A stretch of 32,414 nt of DNA from Bacteriovorax stolpii (lineage in GTDB: Bacteria > Bdellovibrionota > Bacteriovoracia > Bacteriovoracales > Bacteriovoracaceae), in NCBI GenBank assembly GCA_945905815.1, contig CAMDQH010000030.1:1-32414 (forward strand), given 5' to 3'. Positions 22,073 to 29,803 of the stretch are shown here, in pieces. Within the stretch, counting starts at the first letter, position 1. The number at the start of each line of letters is the position of its first letter. The position numbers and the translations under genes are program-made. The notes beneath the pieces were generated by a model. The model was not told where the DNA came from. It saw nothing but the letters and a program-made list of their open reading frames with translations, and made no database searches.

Positions 22073-23175
22073 TTAAACCTCAAACGTCAATTTTTAATAT
22101 ACCAAGAGCTGTTTGGGACAAAGCCGCTGCCAATAAGTCACCTTTTTTACAGTACGACTTTTTTTATGCTCTGGAAAAAAGCCAATCCATTGGGCCAGGA
22201 GCTGGATGGCTTCCTTTATATTTTATTGATGAATCCGAGGATTCTATCTTTTATAGCTTTGTCAAAAGTCACAGCTATGGAGAATATATCTTTGACTGGC
22301 AATGGGCGAATGCCTATAAAGAAAATCGTCTGGACTACTATCCAAAACTCACATCAATGATTCCCTTTACTCCCATCACAACTACACATTTCCTGATGCC
22401 AGAGTTTAAGCAAGAATCTGCTTTAAAACTACTAACATCCTATCATGATTTATATGAAGTCAATCAATTCTCGTCTTCACATTTTCTTTTTTTAAATGAG
22501 TTTGAAATACCTTTCCTAAAAGATCAGGGCTATCTCATTCGAGAAAGCATGCAATATCATTTTATCAATGATGGATTTAATAATTTTGAAGATTACTTGC
22601 AAAAGATGAAAGGCAGAAAGGCCAAGCAAATAAGAAAAGAGCGTATTTTTCCTGAGTATAAGATCGAACAATTCACCGGGGAAAAATTAACGCAAAAGCA
22701 TGCAGAAACAATGTACCAGTTTTATCTTTCTACCATTGATCAAAAAAATGCTATTGATTATCTTAAGAAAGATTTTTTTCTTTTAGTTTTCAAAACCATG
22801 AAAGAAAATATTTTATATGTACAGGCATCTAATGAGACAGAAGCAATTGCTGGCTCATTATTCTTTTACGATTCAAATAAGCTTTATGGCAGATATTGGG
22901 GAGCACATGCGGAGGTTCAGAATTTACATTTTGAACTTTGTTATTATCAAGGGATTGATTTTTGTATAAATCAAAATTTGAGCACTTTTGAAGCTGGTGC
23001 TCAAGGCGAACATAAAATATCCAGAGGCTTTAGGCCAACCAGAACCTACAGCGCCCATAAGCTAAAAAACAAGCAGTTTCATAAAGGGATAAGTCACTAT
23101 ATTGCAGAGGAAAAAGTTATTCTGGAAGAGAGTATTAAAGAACTCTCGTTACAGCTTCCATTTAAAGAAGTATAA
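22063..23175 (+). CDS. GNAT/FemAB-like acyltransferase (DUF482 family)
   Basis: A 370-residue protein of the PF04339 (DUF482, FemAB-like) family, related to aminoacyl or N-acetyl transferases. Family traits are the N-terminal SPFLQYDFFYALEKSQSIGPG with GWLPLYFI, the YGEYIFDWQWANAY segment, the basic KMKGRKAKQIRKER helix, and the C-terminal GRYWGAHAEVQNLHFELCYYQ, followed by EAGAQGEHKISRGF. The substrate is uncertain; peptidoglycan or another amine-bearing compound is suggested by the FemAB relation. AGGAA lies seven bases before the ATG at 22063. It lies head-to-head with the DUF938 gene. The next gene begins seven bases after its stop. Confidence 0.85.
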   Translation: MRPIKPQTSIFNIPRAVWDKAAANKSPFLQYDFFYALEKSQSIGPGAGWLPLYFIDESEDSIFYSFVKSHSYGEYIFDWQWANAYKENRLDYYPKLTSMIPFTPITTTHFLMPEFKQESALKLLTSYHDLYEVNQFSSSHFLFLNEFEIPFLKDQGYLIRESMQYHFINDGFNNFEDYLQKMKGRKAKQIRKERIFPEYKIEQFTGEKLTQKHAETMYQFYLSTIDQKNAIDYLKKDFFLLVFKTMKENILYVQASNETEAIAGSLFFYDSNKLYGRYWGAHAEVQNLHFELCYYQGIDFCINQNLSTFEAGAQGEHKISRGFRPTRTYSAHKLKNKQFHKGISHYIAEEKVILEESIKELSLQLPFKEV

Positions 23176-23176
23176 T
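23148..23176 (+). promoter_or_regulatory. Leaderless-type promoter overlapping the end of the GNAT gene
   Basis: A perfect TATAAT (23171-23176) overlaps the upstream gene's stop codon and lies six bases before the ATG at 23183. GTTACA (23148-23153), 17 bp upstream, is a fair -35. Confidence 0.5.
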
Positions 23177-23182
23177 TACGAA

Positions 23183-23680
23183 ATGACACAATTATTATTT
23201 GGAATATTAGTTCTCTTTTTTGGTTTCATATTTTCAGTTCACTCATTGGAGGTTCTTCCCATGAAAAGTAACGTCGAAGCCCATGTTCTTCGTCTTGGGC
23301 CGGACGAAGACCCTAAAGTAGCGTTGATGAATTATGTGATTGAAAAAAAAATAGCTGCGGCTTCAGTTGCTTCGGTAGTGGGAAGTCTCAAAGTTTCAGT
23401 TATGCGTTATGCTAACCAAAAAGAAATGGTCACGCTCGATGGGTTTCGAGAGGTCGTTTCGTTAAGCGGTACTCTTGGTGCTACAAGCGGTTCACACCTT
23501 CACCTCAGTGTTTCTGACAACAAAGGAGCCACTCTCGGAGGGCATTTGGGAGAAGGCTCCAAAGTATATACAACGCTTGAGATCGTTCTACTCGCCTATC
23601 CAGATTTAAAATTTTCACGGGAAGTTGATCCTAGGACGACTTACGAAGAACTCTCAATAAAAAAACAGGTAATCAAATGA
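23183..23680 (+). CDS. PPC/DUF296-domain protein with a predicted signal peptide
   Basis: A 165-residue product. From about residue 33 it is a PPC (DUF296) domain: AHVLRLGPDEDPKVALMNYV, VASVVGSLKVSVMRYA, VVSLSGTLG, then SGSHLHLSVSDNKGATLGGHL and TTLEIVLLAYPDLKFSREVD. The H-L-H within SHLHLS and the later GGHL are typical of the bacterial forms. Residues 1-26 are strongly hydrophobic and look like a signal peptide (TQLLFGILVLFFGFIFSVHS). An internal ATG at 23261 has GGAGG eight bases upstream and would give the usual cytoplasmic form. Both forms may be made. Its end overlaps the phosphatase start (ATGA). In plants PPC domains accompany AT-hooks; the bacterial role is unknown. Confidence 0.78.
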   Translation: MTQLLFGILVLFFGFIFSVHSLEVLPMKSNVEAHVLRLGPDEDPKVALMNYVIEKKIAAASVASVVGSLKVSVMRYANQKEMVTLDGFREVVSLSGTLGATSGSHLHLSVSDNKGATLGGHLGEGSKVYTTLEIVLLAYPDLKFSREVDPRTTYEELSIKKQVIK

Positions 23681-25320
23681 AATTAATTTTCTTCTTCATA
23701 TTAATTCTGGCATTTCATCAAACTGCGATTTCAAAAGTCGAAAGACCAAAGCTAATTTTAGTCATCTCGATAGATCAATTTAGAGCAGATTATTTGCAAA
23801 AGCTTTCACATCTTTTCCGTCCTGCTAAAATGGGGAACAAAGTTGGTGGATTCAATTATCTCATGCAAAAAGGTGCTTATTTTTCGCACGCTGAATATGG
23901 AATACTCCAAAACATGACTGGCCCTGGCCATGCCACTATTCTAACTGGCTCTTACCCATATCAAAACGGCATTCCAAATAATGATTGGTATAATACTGAG
24001 ACTCAAGATGTTGTTTACTGTGTTGAAGACCAAAGTCACAAAACGGTTGGCGCCAATCCATCCAACCCACATATTGGAACATCTCCTAAAAACTTAATTG
24101 GAACAACTTTTGGTGACGAGCTTAAAAATGCCTACCCACAATCTAAAGTCGTATCCATCGCTCTCAAGGACCGTTCAGCAATCCTAATGGGAGGACATCG
24201 TCCTGATTTGGCAATTTGGTTTGACCTTGAATCATTCAACTGGGTTTCTAGTGACTACTACACGAGTTCACTTCCTAAATGGCTTCTTCAAATAAATCAA
24301 GGCCTCCAAAAAAAATTAGGAACTGAGCAGGTTTGGAAGAAAGAGCTTGATACCTTTGCAAATACTAACTCTCTAGTTCTTGCATCAAAGTATACTAAAG
24401 AAATGGGACAGACTTTTCCTCATAAGGCAAAACTCGGCGGTACAACAAGTCTACTCTTCCCGGCCGCTATTAATATGCCGATTGAAGTCGCTACAAAAGC
24501 TATTGAGGAGTTTAAATTAGGTCAGGGTAAATCGACTGACGTATTAGCGATGAGCTTCTCGAGTCACGACTATGTTGGACATCAATTTGGACCGGAAAGT
24601 GATGAGATTCGAGAAACGACTGTTTTAGAAGACAAAGCAATCTCGGATTTTTTGAATTATATTAATACAAAGATTCCTGGCGGCCTTGAGTCAACATGGA
24701 TCGTTTTAACTGCTGACCATGGTGTAACGGGCAATCCGATTATTTTGCAAGCAGATAAAATCCCTTCAGGAAACATCAATCAAGAAGCGATTGCCCTTGA
24801 AATGGATAGTTTTCTGATTAAGAAATATGGAAAAGCTTCAGCTCGCTGGACACTTGATCCATCCGAATTAAATTTTTATATCAATAAAAAAGTACTAAAA
24901 GAAAAAGAGTTAGATTTATTTAAAGTTCGTGATGAAGTTGCCAAATATTTCACTGCTAAAAAAGATTCACTCGTAGGCGTAGCAGAAGTTTTTTCCGGCT
25001 CCGATGTGAGACAAAGAACTCTTCCGCAAGAGCAGCATGAAAGACAAATCCTCAAGACTTATTTTGAAGGAAGAAGTGGTGATATCACGATGATTCCTAA
25101 ACCCAATTATGTGATTGCCTATGCGGCATCAACTCACATGAGTGGCTATTCCTATGATAGATACGTACCAATAATCTTTGCCGGAAAGCCCTTTAAGGCG
25201 GGATTATATGCTGGTGGGCACGTTGTCGATATTGCCCCAACATTGGCCTTTCTCCTAGGAATAATTCCTCCTTCAAGTTCTGAAGGAAGTATTTTGGAAA
25301 AGTCGCTATTGCTAAAATAA
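23677..25320 (+). CDS. PafA-type alkaline phosphatase
   Basis: A 547-residue exported phosphatase of the alkaline-phosphatase superfamily. A signal peptide covers about residues 1-19. The PafA catalytic set is complete and in register: Asp33 (SIDQF) as metal ligand, Thr81 (MTGPGH) as nucleophile, Asn near 101, Lys164 and Arg166 (LKDR), Asp298 and His302 (SSHDYVGHQ), Asp347-His348 (TADHG), and His487 (STHMSGYS). PafA proteins are calcium-independent, inorganic-phosphate-insensitive phosphomonoesterases active in the periplasm. A role in recovering phosphate from prey nucleotides is inferred. It is coupled to the PPC-domain gene by an ATGA overlap. Confidence 0.88.
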   Translation: MKLIFFFILILAFHQTAISKVERPKLILVISIDQFRADYLQKLSHLFRPAKMGNKVGGFNYLMQKGAYFSHAEYGILQNMTGPGHATILTGSYPYQNGIPNNDWYNTETQDVVYCVEDQSHKTVGANPSNPHIGTSPKNLIGTTFGDELKNAYPQSKVVSIALKDRSAILMGGHRPDLAIWFDLESFNWVSSDYYTSSLPKWLLQINQGLQKKLGTEQVWKKELDTFANTNSLVLASKYTKEMGQTFPHKAKLGGTTSLLFPAAINMPIEVATKAIEEFKLGQGKSTDVLAMSFSSHDYVGHQFGPESDEIRETTVLEDKAISDFLNYINTKIPGGLESTWIVLTADHGVTGNPIILQADKIPSGNINQEAIALEMDSFLIKKYGKASARWTLDPSELNFYINKKVLKEKELDLFKVRDEVAKYFTAKKDSLVGVAEVFSGSDVRQRTLPQEQHERQILKTYFEGRSGDITMIPKPNYVIAYAASTHMSGYSYDRYVPIIFAGKPFKAGLYAGGHVVDIAPTLAFLLGIIPPSSSEGSILEKSLLLK

Positions 25321-25325
25321 TGCGA

Positions 25326-25345
25326 CTTAAATCCTAGAATTTTTC
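25326..25345. repeat. CTAG-centred quasi-palindrome, copy 2
   Basis: CTTAAATCCTAGAATTTTTC at 25326-25345 contains AAATCCTAGAATTT, the exact reverse complement of the core of copy 1 (17310-17323). It lies between the convergent pafA-like gene and a small minus-strand frame. Confidence 0.45.
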
Positions 25346-25462
25346 GGGCGATGATTCATCAAAATCTTTTCTCCATCGGTCCGGAACATCTGCCAAAAGA
25401 TATGATCTTAAACGGGGAAACTCTTCGTTATAAAAAATGTGGCTGACTAATACCGTCGCCAA
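25334..25462 (-). CDS. Possible small ORF, in frame after the stop of the neighbouring gene
   Basis: From TTG at 25462 this frame encodes 42 residues with a protein-like composition (SHIFYNEEFPRLRSYL, then LADVPDRWRKDFDESS). It is in frame with the gene at 25481-25708. Only the TGA at 25483-25481 and six more codons lie between them. It could be a separate small protein, a readthrough extension, or the remnant of a longer gene. No Shine-Dalgarno is visible before the TTG. The TAG stop lies inside the CTAG palindrome. Confidence 0.3.
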   Translation of the reverse strand: MATVLVSHIFYNEEFPRLRSYLLADVPDRWRKDFDESSPEKF

Positions 25463-25480
25463 GTTCGAAAAGAAACTAGT

Positions 25481-25708
25481 TCAGGCCTTTCCAGCATTCA
25501 TAACATTTTTAAATCGCAAATTTTTGATATCAATGTAAATTTGATTTGTTCTCTGTGAATTAAGCCTCCACTTCTCCTTATCGTCAGGAGTAATAGAGCC
25601 TTTATTCTTAGCAAATTTCTTGTGCTCAGACTTGAGCTTCGCTAATTCATTTTTTAATGATTCCATTTTGTTTTTGTCTTCTTGGCTTAGCCATTCACTA
25701 TCTTCCAT
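25481..25708 (-). CDS. Small charged coiled-coil protein of unknown function
   Basis: A 75-residue protein, highly charged, with heptad-like repeats over about residues 10-38 (KNKMESLKNELAKLKSEHKK) and a second helix (EKWRLNSQRTNQIYIDIKNL). There is no signal peptide and no cysteine. AAGGA lies five bases before the ATG. The gene follows the small membrane-protein gene by 18 bases, so they are probably one unit. An open, protein-like frame continues past its TGA stop. I do not recognise a family. Confidence 0.6.
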   Translation of the reverse strand: MEDSEWLSQEDKNKMESLKNELAKLKSEHKKFAKNKGSITPDDKEKWRLNSQRTNQIYIDIKNLRFKNVMNAGKA

Positions 25709-25726
25709 GTTGTCCTTTTTTGCGAT

Positions 25727-26200
25727 TTACTTGAAAGCGTTCCTGACTTTTTCTTCCGATGGGAAATTAAAGAAATAGGCCACAATACTTACCGTGGCAA
25801 ATGGAATAAAATATTTAATATCTTTATTTAAGAAAGAAAGAGAAAAACCAAACAAAGCCACTGCTTCCAAGAGCGCTAACCTAATGACAAAGGGAGAGAT
25901 AAAACTTGCAATTAAATCTTCAATACTAAGCTTAGATAAATCAACTGGCCCAAATTTTGTCAATAGCTGTTTTTTTGCAATCCCCAAAAAATACTTCTGA
26001 GAAAATATCGCAAGAAAAAAAACAACAATCGCGATTGAACTTAGAAGTGGGAGAAAATATGGATTAGCTTCTTTTGCAGCTGCTCCATCTTGACTCACAA
26101 GAAAGTTTAACGCCAACCCGTACATTAAATGGGACCCAAGTAAAGCGCCCCAAATTATTTTTAACATGGATAGATTCAGCTGAGTCGTTTGGCCTTGCAT
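25727..26200 (-). CDS. Four-helix membrane protein of unknown function
   Basis: The 157-residue product has four hydrophobic segments (about 13-35, 48-68, 100-122, 128-146). A cytoplasmic loop between the second and third contains KKQLLTKFGPVDLSKLSIED. There are no cysteines or obvious catalytic motifs. AAGGA lies five bases before the ATG. It is followed on the same strand by a small coiled-coil gene, and the divergent neighbour is the DUF485-ActP acetate operon, 134 bases away. Whether it shares in acetate transport is not known. Confidence 0.65.
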   Translation of the reverse strand: MQGQTTQLNLSMLKIIWGALLGSHLMYGLALNFLVSQDGAAAKEANPYFLPLLSSIAIVVFFLAIFSQKYFLGIAKKQLLTKFGPVDLSKLSIEDLIASFISPFVIRLALLEAVALFGFSLSFLNKDIKYFIPFATVSIVAYFFNFPSEEKVRNAFK

Positions 26201-26334
26201 AATAATCCTTAAAATTGATATGTTTTATATTACACGTATAAACTAACAGGGTGAAGCTAATTATCAATTGGCAGCTTTGAAAGAAATGTTAGATAATTGT
26301 GCATATACCCCTGATTGAACGAGGTTGAATAATT

Positions 26335-26640
26335 ATGATTCACAAGAAAGCGCTTGAGATTTCCAAGAATCCAAAATTTCAACAGTTAGTTAAAACCAGG
26401 TCTCGTTACAGCTGGTTTCTGACATTCGTGATGATGTTTATGTATTTTGGCTTCATTTGTCTGGTAGCATTTAACAAAGACTTTCTGGCAAGGCCTATTG
26501 GATCAGGGGTTACTACGCTTAGTATCCCCATTGGCATTGGTATGATCTTATTTACGATTATTCTTACAGGCCTGTACGTACGTCGTGCTAATACAGAGTT
26601 TGACGATCTTACCCAAGAGATTCTGAAGGAAACAAAATGA
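26335..26640 (+). CDS. yjcH: DUF485 membrane protein (YjcH type)
   Basis: A 101-residue inner-membrane protein with two helices (about 26-46 and 62-82). The DUF485 pattern [39 protein letters not shown] and [14 protein letters not shown] is clear. In many bacteria this gene precedes the acetate permease actP, as here, where the genes overlap by ATGA. Its exact role in acetate uptake is unsettled; it may stabilise or modulate ActP. A GAGG lies ten bases before the ATG, farther than usual. Confidence 0.88.
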   Translation: MIHKKALEISKNPKFQQLVKTRSRYSWFLTFVMMFMYFGFICLVAFNKDFLARPIGSGVTTLSIPIGIGMILFTIILTGLYVRRANTEFDDLTQEILKETK

Positions 26641-28265
26641 ACTTACTTATCTCTCGGGCAGTGGCAGCAGGTGCTGACTTAGGGCAACTTGAAAAGCAGG
26701 CCGTTAACTGGACTGCCATTTCCATGTTTGCTGTATTTGTAATTGCCACTCTTTGGATTACAAAGTGGGCCGCCGCACGAACGAAGTCAGCAGCGGATTT
26801 TTATACCGGTGGCGGTGGAATAACTGGATTTCAAAATGGCTTGGCGATTGCCGGAGACTTTATGTCTGCCGCATCTTTTTTAGGAATCTCGGCAGCAGTT
26901 ATGGCGAGTGGCTTTGATGGATTAATTTATTCCATTGGATTTCTCGTTGGCTGGCCAATTTTAACTTTTCTCATGGCCGAAAGACTAAGAAATCTCGGAA
27001 AATATACTTTTGCTGACGTGGCGGCTTACCGATTTCAGCAGGCACCCATTCGGGTTTTTGCTGCTTCAGGAACTCTTGCAGTTGTTTTATTTTATCTTAT
27101 TGCTCAAATGGTTGGGGCCGGACAACTTATCCGGCTACTCTTTGGTTTAGAATATTGGATAGCTGTCGTAATTGTTGGAATGCTTATGATGGTCTATGTT
27201 TTATTTGGCGGAATGACAGCAACCACTTGGGTCCAAATTATAAAGGCTTGTTTACTTCTCTCAGGGGCCACCTTCATGGCCTTTATGGTTCTCTATAAAT
27301 ATGGTTTTTCGGCCGAAGCTTTATTTGCTGATGCCGTTAGCATTAAAGATAAATCCATTATGTCCCCCGGAAATTTTGTAAAGGATCCCGTCTCTACCAT
27401 CTCTTTTGGCATGGCGCTTATGTTTGGAACAGCGGGACTGCCACATATCCTGATGAGATTTTTTACTGTTCCGGATGCTAAGCAAGCACGTAAATCTGTC
27501 TTTTGGGCAACCACGTGGATTGGCTATTTTTACATCCTCACTTTTGTTATTGGCTTTGGAGCAATCGTTCTTGTTTCAACCAACCCCCATTTTTTAGATG
27601 CAGCTGGTGGACTACTTGGTGGTGGTAATATGGCCGCCATCCATTTAGCAAGCGCAGTGGGCGGAGACGTCTTTCTCGGGTTTATATCCTCTGTTGCCTT
27701 CGCCACAATATTAGCAGTGGTTTCAGGTTTGACCCTCTCTGGTGCATCGGCCGTTTCACATGATCTCTACGCAATTGTATTTAGAAAAGGCAAATCAGAT
27801 TCAGCTTCTGAATTAAAAATTTTTCGTATGACAACGATAGGACTTGGAATAATTGCTGTTTTGCTCGGAATAGTTTTTGAAAAACAAAATATTGCTTTCA
27901 TGGTGTCTCTCGCCTTTGCAATTGCGGCGTCAGCAAACTTTCCGGTGCTCTTCATGTCAGTGCTATGGAAAAACTGCACAACTCGTGGTGCGTTTTATGG
28001 TGGTTTTGCGGGGCTTATTACGGCCGTTGTATTGACCATCGTTTCCCCAACTGTATGGGAAGCAGCTTTAGGAAACCCTGTAGGGAGTGCTCTCTTTCCG
28101 TACAGCTCACCGGCGATTTTTTCGATGCCGATTGCTTTTATCACAATTTGGATTGTATCCATTTTAGACAAAAGTGAACTGGCAACTACAGATCGAGCAG
28201 GTTACCTTGCTCAATCTGTGCGCTCAGAGACTGGTATTGGTGCCGATGGGGCATCAGGACATTGA
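26637..28265 (+). CDS. actP: Acetate permease ActP (sodium:solute symporter family)
   Basis: A 542-residue secondary transporter with about 13 membrane helices, expected to take up acetate and similar short carboxylates. SSS-family and ActP features include [34 protein letters not shown] in the first third, [19 protein letters not shown], and the hallmark [36 protein letters not shown] and [21 protein letters not shown] follow. The N-terminus is close to the first helix, without the long leader seen in Escherichia coli ActP. It is translationally coupled to the DUF485 gene and abuts a convergent secreted-protein gene. It would suit recovery of organic acids from prey. Confidence 0.93.
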   Translation: MNLLISRAVAAGADLGQLEKQAVNWTAISMFAVFVIATLWITKWAAARTKSAADFYTGGGGITGFQNGLAIAGDFMSAASFLGISAAVMASGFDGLIYSIGFLVGWPILTFLMAERLRNLGKYTFADVAAYRFQQAPIRVFAASGTLAVVLFYLIAQMVGAGQLIRLLFGLEYWIAVVIVGMLMMVYVLFGGMTATTWVQIIKACLLLSGATFMAFMVLYKYGFSAEALFADAVSIKDKSIMSPGNFVKDPVSTISFGMALMFGTAGLPHILMRFFTVPDAKQARKSVFWATTWIGYFYILTFVIGFGAIVLVSTNPHFLDAAGGLLGGGNMAAIHLASAVGGDVFLGFISSVAFATILAVVSGLTLSGASAVSHDLYAIVFRKGKSDSASELKIFRMTTIGLGIIAVLLGIVFEKQNIAFMVSLAFAIAASANFPVLFMSVLWKNCTTRGAFYGGFAGLITAVVLTIVSPTVWEAALGNPVGSALFPYSSPAIFSMPIAFITIWIVSILDKSELATTDRAGYLAQSVRSETGIGADGASGH

Positions 28266-28799
28266 TTACTGTCTTACAATTTCAAATTCTGTAAAATTAC
28301 GAATTTCTCTAACATTAAAAAGATGGTTGTCAGCGCATAGTCCACCATCTGTATTAGCTTTAGAGATAACCTTGCCAACGTCCGCTTGAGTCGCACCTGG
28401 CACCTGTTTAGCTATTTTTTTACTGAATCTCGCCAGTTTCTTTCCTGTTCCGACCTGAGCTTCTTGAATGAGTCTGGCTGCACTTCTAAATTCATTTGGA
28501 ATAAGCCTTAAAGAACTTAAAAGCCTGTAAGCTGCTCCAATGTTAATTGAGAAGGTGAAGCCTTCAATCGTAATGGGAATATTAATACGGGAAGCAGTTT
28601 GGCAGAATGCTGTCTGACCATCTTCAGAAACTCCACAGTTCGCTCTTTTACTATCAAGTACCTTGGCAGCTTCGTAGTATTTTACAGCACAACCTGTGAC
28701 TGGTCCGTCAGCAAAGGCCGTGCCCGGACTACCAAAAAAAATACATAATAAAAAAATTAAAGAAGTTGAGACCTTTACACGGGAAATTCCATTTTCCAT
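28266..28799 (-). CDS. Secreted protein of unknown function
   Basis: A 177-residue exported protein. The signal peptide covers residues 1-30 (basic SRVK, hydrophobic STSLIFLLCIFFGSP, cleavage near TAFADG). The mature part has four cysteines (TGCAV, ANCGV, AFCQT, GLCAD) that could form two disulfides. Its central helix region (RLLSSLRLIPNEFRSAARLIQ) and KKLARFSKKIAKQVPGATQ are amphipathic. The start ATG at 28799 has AGGAGG six bases upstream; the frame is open to 28826. I know no family. It abuts the convergent actP. Confidence 0.65.
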   Translation of the reverse strand: MENGISRVKVSTSLIFLLCIFFGSPGTAFADGPVTGCAVKYYEAAKVLDSKRANCGVSEDGQTAFCQTASRINIPITIEGFTFSINIGAAYRLLSSLRLIPNEFRSAARLIQEAQVGTGKKLARFSKKIAKQVPGATQADVGKVISKANTDGGLCADNHLFNVREIRNFTEFEIVRQ

Positions 28800-28943
28800 A
28801 TTTGCCCTCCTGGCGAGTATGGACAATGATTCAATAAACGGGCCAAATTCACTTTCAAGCTATTAGGCAGTTAAGCCTCAATCGGTAGCGCAAAGTCCCT
28901 AGCAAAATTTGCCCGTGGTATCGTTTTGGAATGTTACAAGAAT

Positions 28944-29795
28944 TTAAAAACCTATTGGATGCCAGCTAGTTTTAAATTCCAAGTAATCAGAAATCATCTC
29001 AAGGCATAAGGTATCTTTACGAGGCAAAATAATCCGCTTCATATTATCTATGCCCCACTCTTTAACTTTATAAATAGCAGCTTCATCTTGGTCTTGGAAA
29101 CTGACGGCCTTAACTTCCATGTGCCCAGCAAACCATTCGAGTAATTCATTATTAGTTGTTGCAAGGATATTGATCGTCCCTTTTGGCAAATCTGAAGTTG
29201 CAAAAACTTCGCCAAGACTAGCGACTACTGACCAATAATTCTCAGACAAAAGAGTGATACAAGAATTTCCACCACAGATAATTGCAGACATCTGAGCTGC
29301 CAATCTTCCTAGATTTAATTTTTTCTCACAAACTAGAACCGTCACTCCCATTGCTTCAGATGAAGTAAAGTTATGAAAAGGTCCATTGATAGGATTAATA
29401 TTATCAACAAGCGAAGTATATTTGTCCGAGAAACCTGCATAATAAACAAATGAATCAATTGCTCCATCCACTTCAGCGTTTGCCTCTTTTTCACTAAGGC
29501 CATTGGCATCTTTTAGAACAGAAATAATTTCTGCCCTTTTGCCTTCCATCATTTCTGCCATCCGGTAAAGGATTTGCCCTCTATTGTAGGCAGTTTTTCC
29601 ACTCCATCCTGGCTGAGCAGCATGAGAAGACTCAACAGCACCTCTAAAGTCCTTGCGAGACCCAAGAGTTATATGAGCATAGTGCTTATCAGAGTTATAA
29701 TACTTCATGGTTGAATACTTACCCGACTCTCCGCGGACAAACTCACCATTCATATATAATTTAATCGTCTTTAATACATTTAAACCGGATGTCAT
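28944..29795 (-). CDS. Truncated, non-catalytic aldehyde dehydrogenase-like protein
   Basis: A 283-residue ALDH-fold protein that ends before the catalytic domain. ALDH-like parts are IKLYMNGEFVRGESGKYSTM, AAQPGWSGKTAYNRGQILYRMAEMME, FVYYAGFSDKY and SSEAMGVTVLVCEKKLNLGRL. The usual PWNFP and LKPAE are degenerate (CEKKLNLG, LLSEN), and no catalytic Cys or Glu motif follows. It pairs with the complete ALDH upstream (eight-base gap, the upstream stop TAG overlapping its Shine-Dalgarno). The combined length of 781 residues matches ALDH16-type enzymes, which fuse a full ALDH to a non-catalytic one. A structural or regulatory partner role is inferred. Confidence 0.8.
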   Translation of the reverse strand: MTSGLNVLKTIKLYMNGEFVRGESGKYSTMKYYNSDKHYAHITLGSRKDFRGAVESSHAAQPGWSGKTAYNRGQILYRMAEMMEGKRAEIISVLKDANGLSEKEANAEVDGAIDSFVYYAGFSDKYTSLVDNINPINGPFHNFTSSEAMGVTVLVCEKKLNLGRLAAQMSAIICGGNSCITLLSENYWSVVASLGEVFATSDLPKGTINILATTNNELLEWFAGHMEVKAVSFQDQDEAAIYKVKEWGIDNMKRIILPRKDTLCLEMISDYLEFKTSWHPIGF

Positions 29796-29803
29796 ATAAA
29801 CTC

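Noticed and set aside
25351-25446. Plus-strand 31-codon frame after pafA
   Set aside because: No ribosome site, and the opposite strand carries a more protein-like frame.
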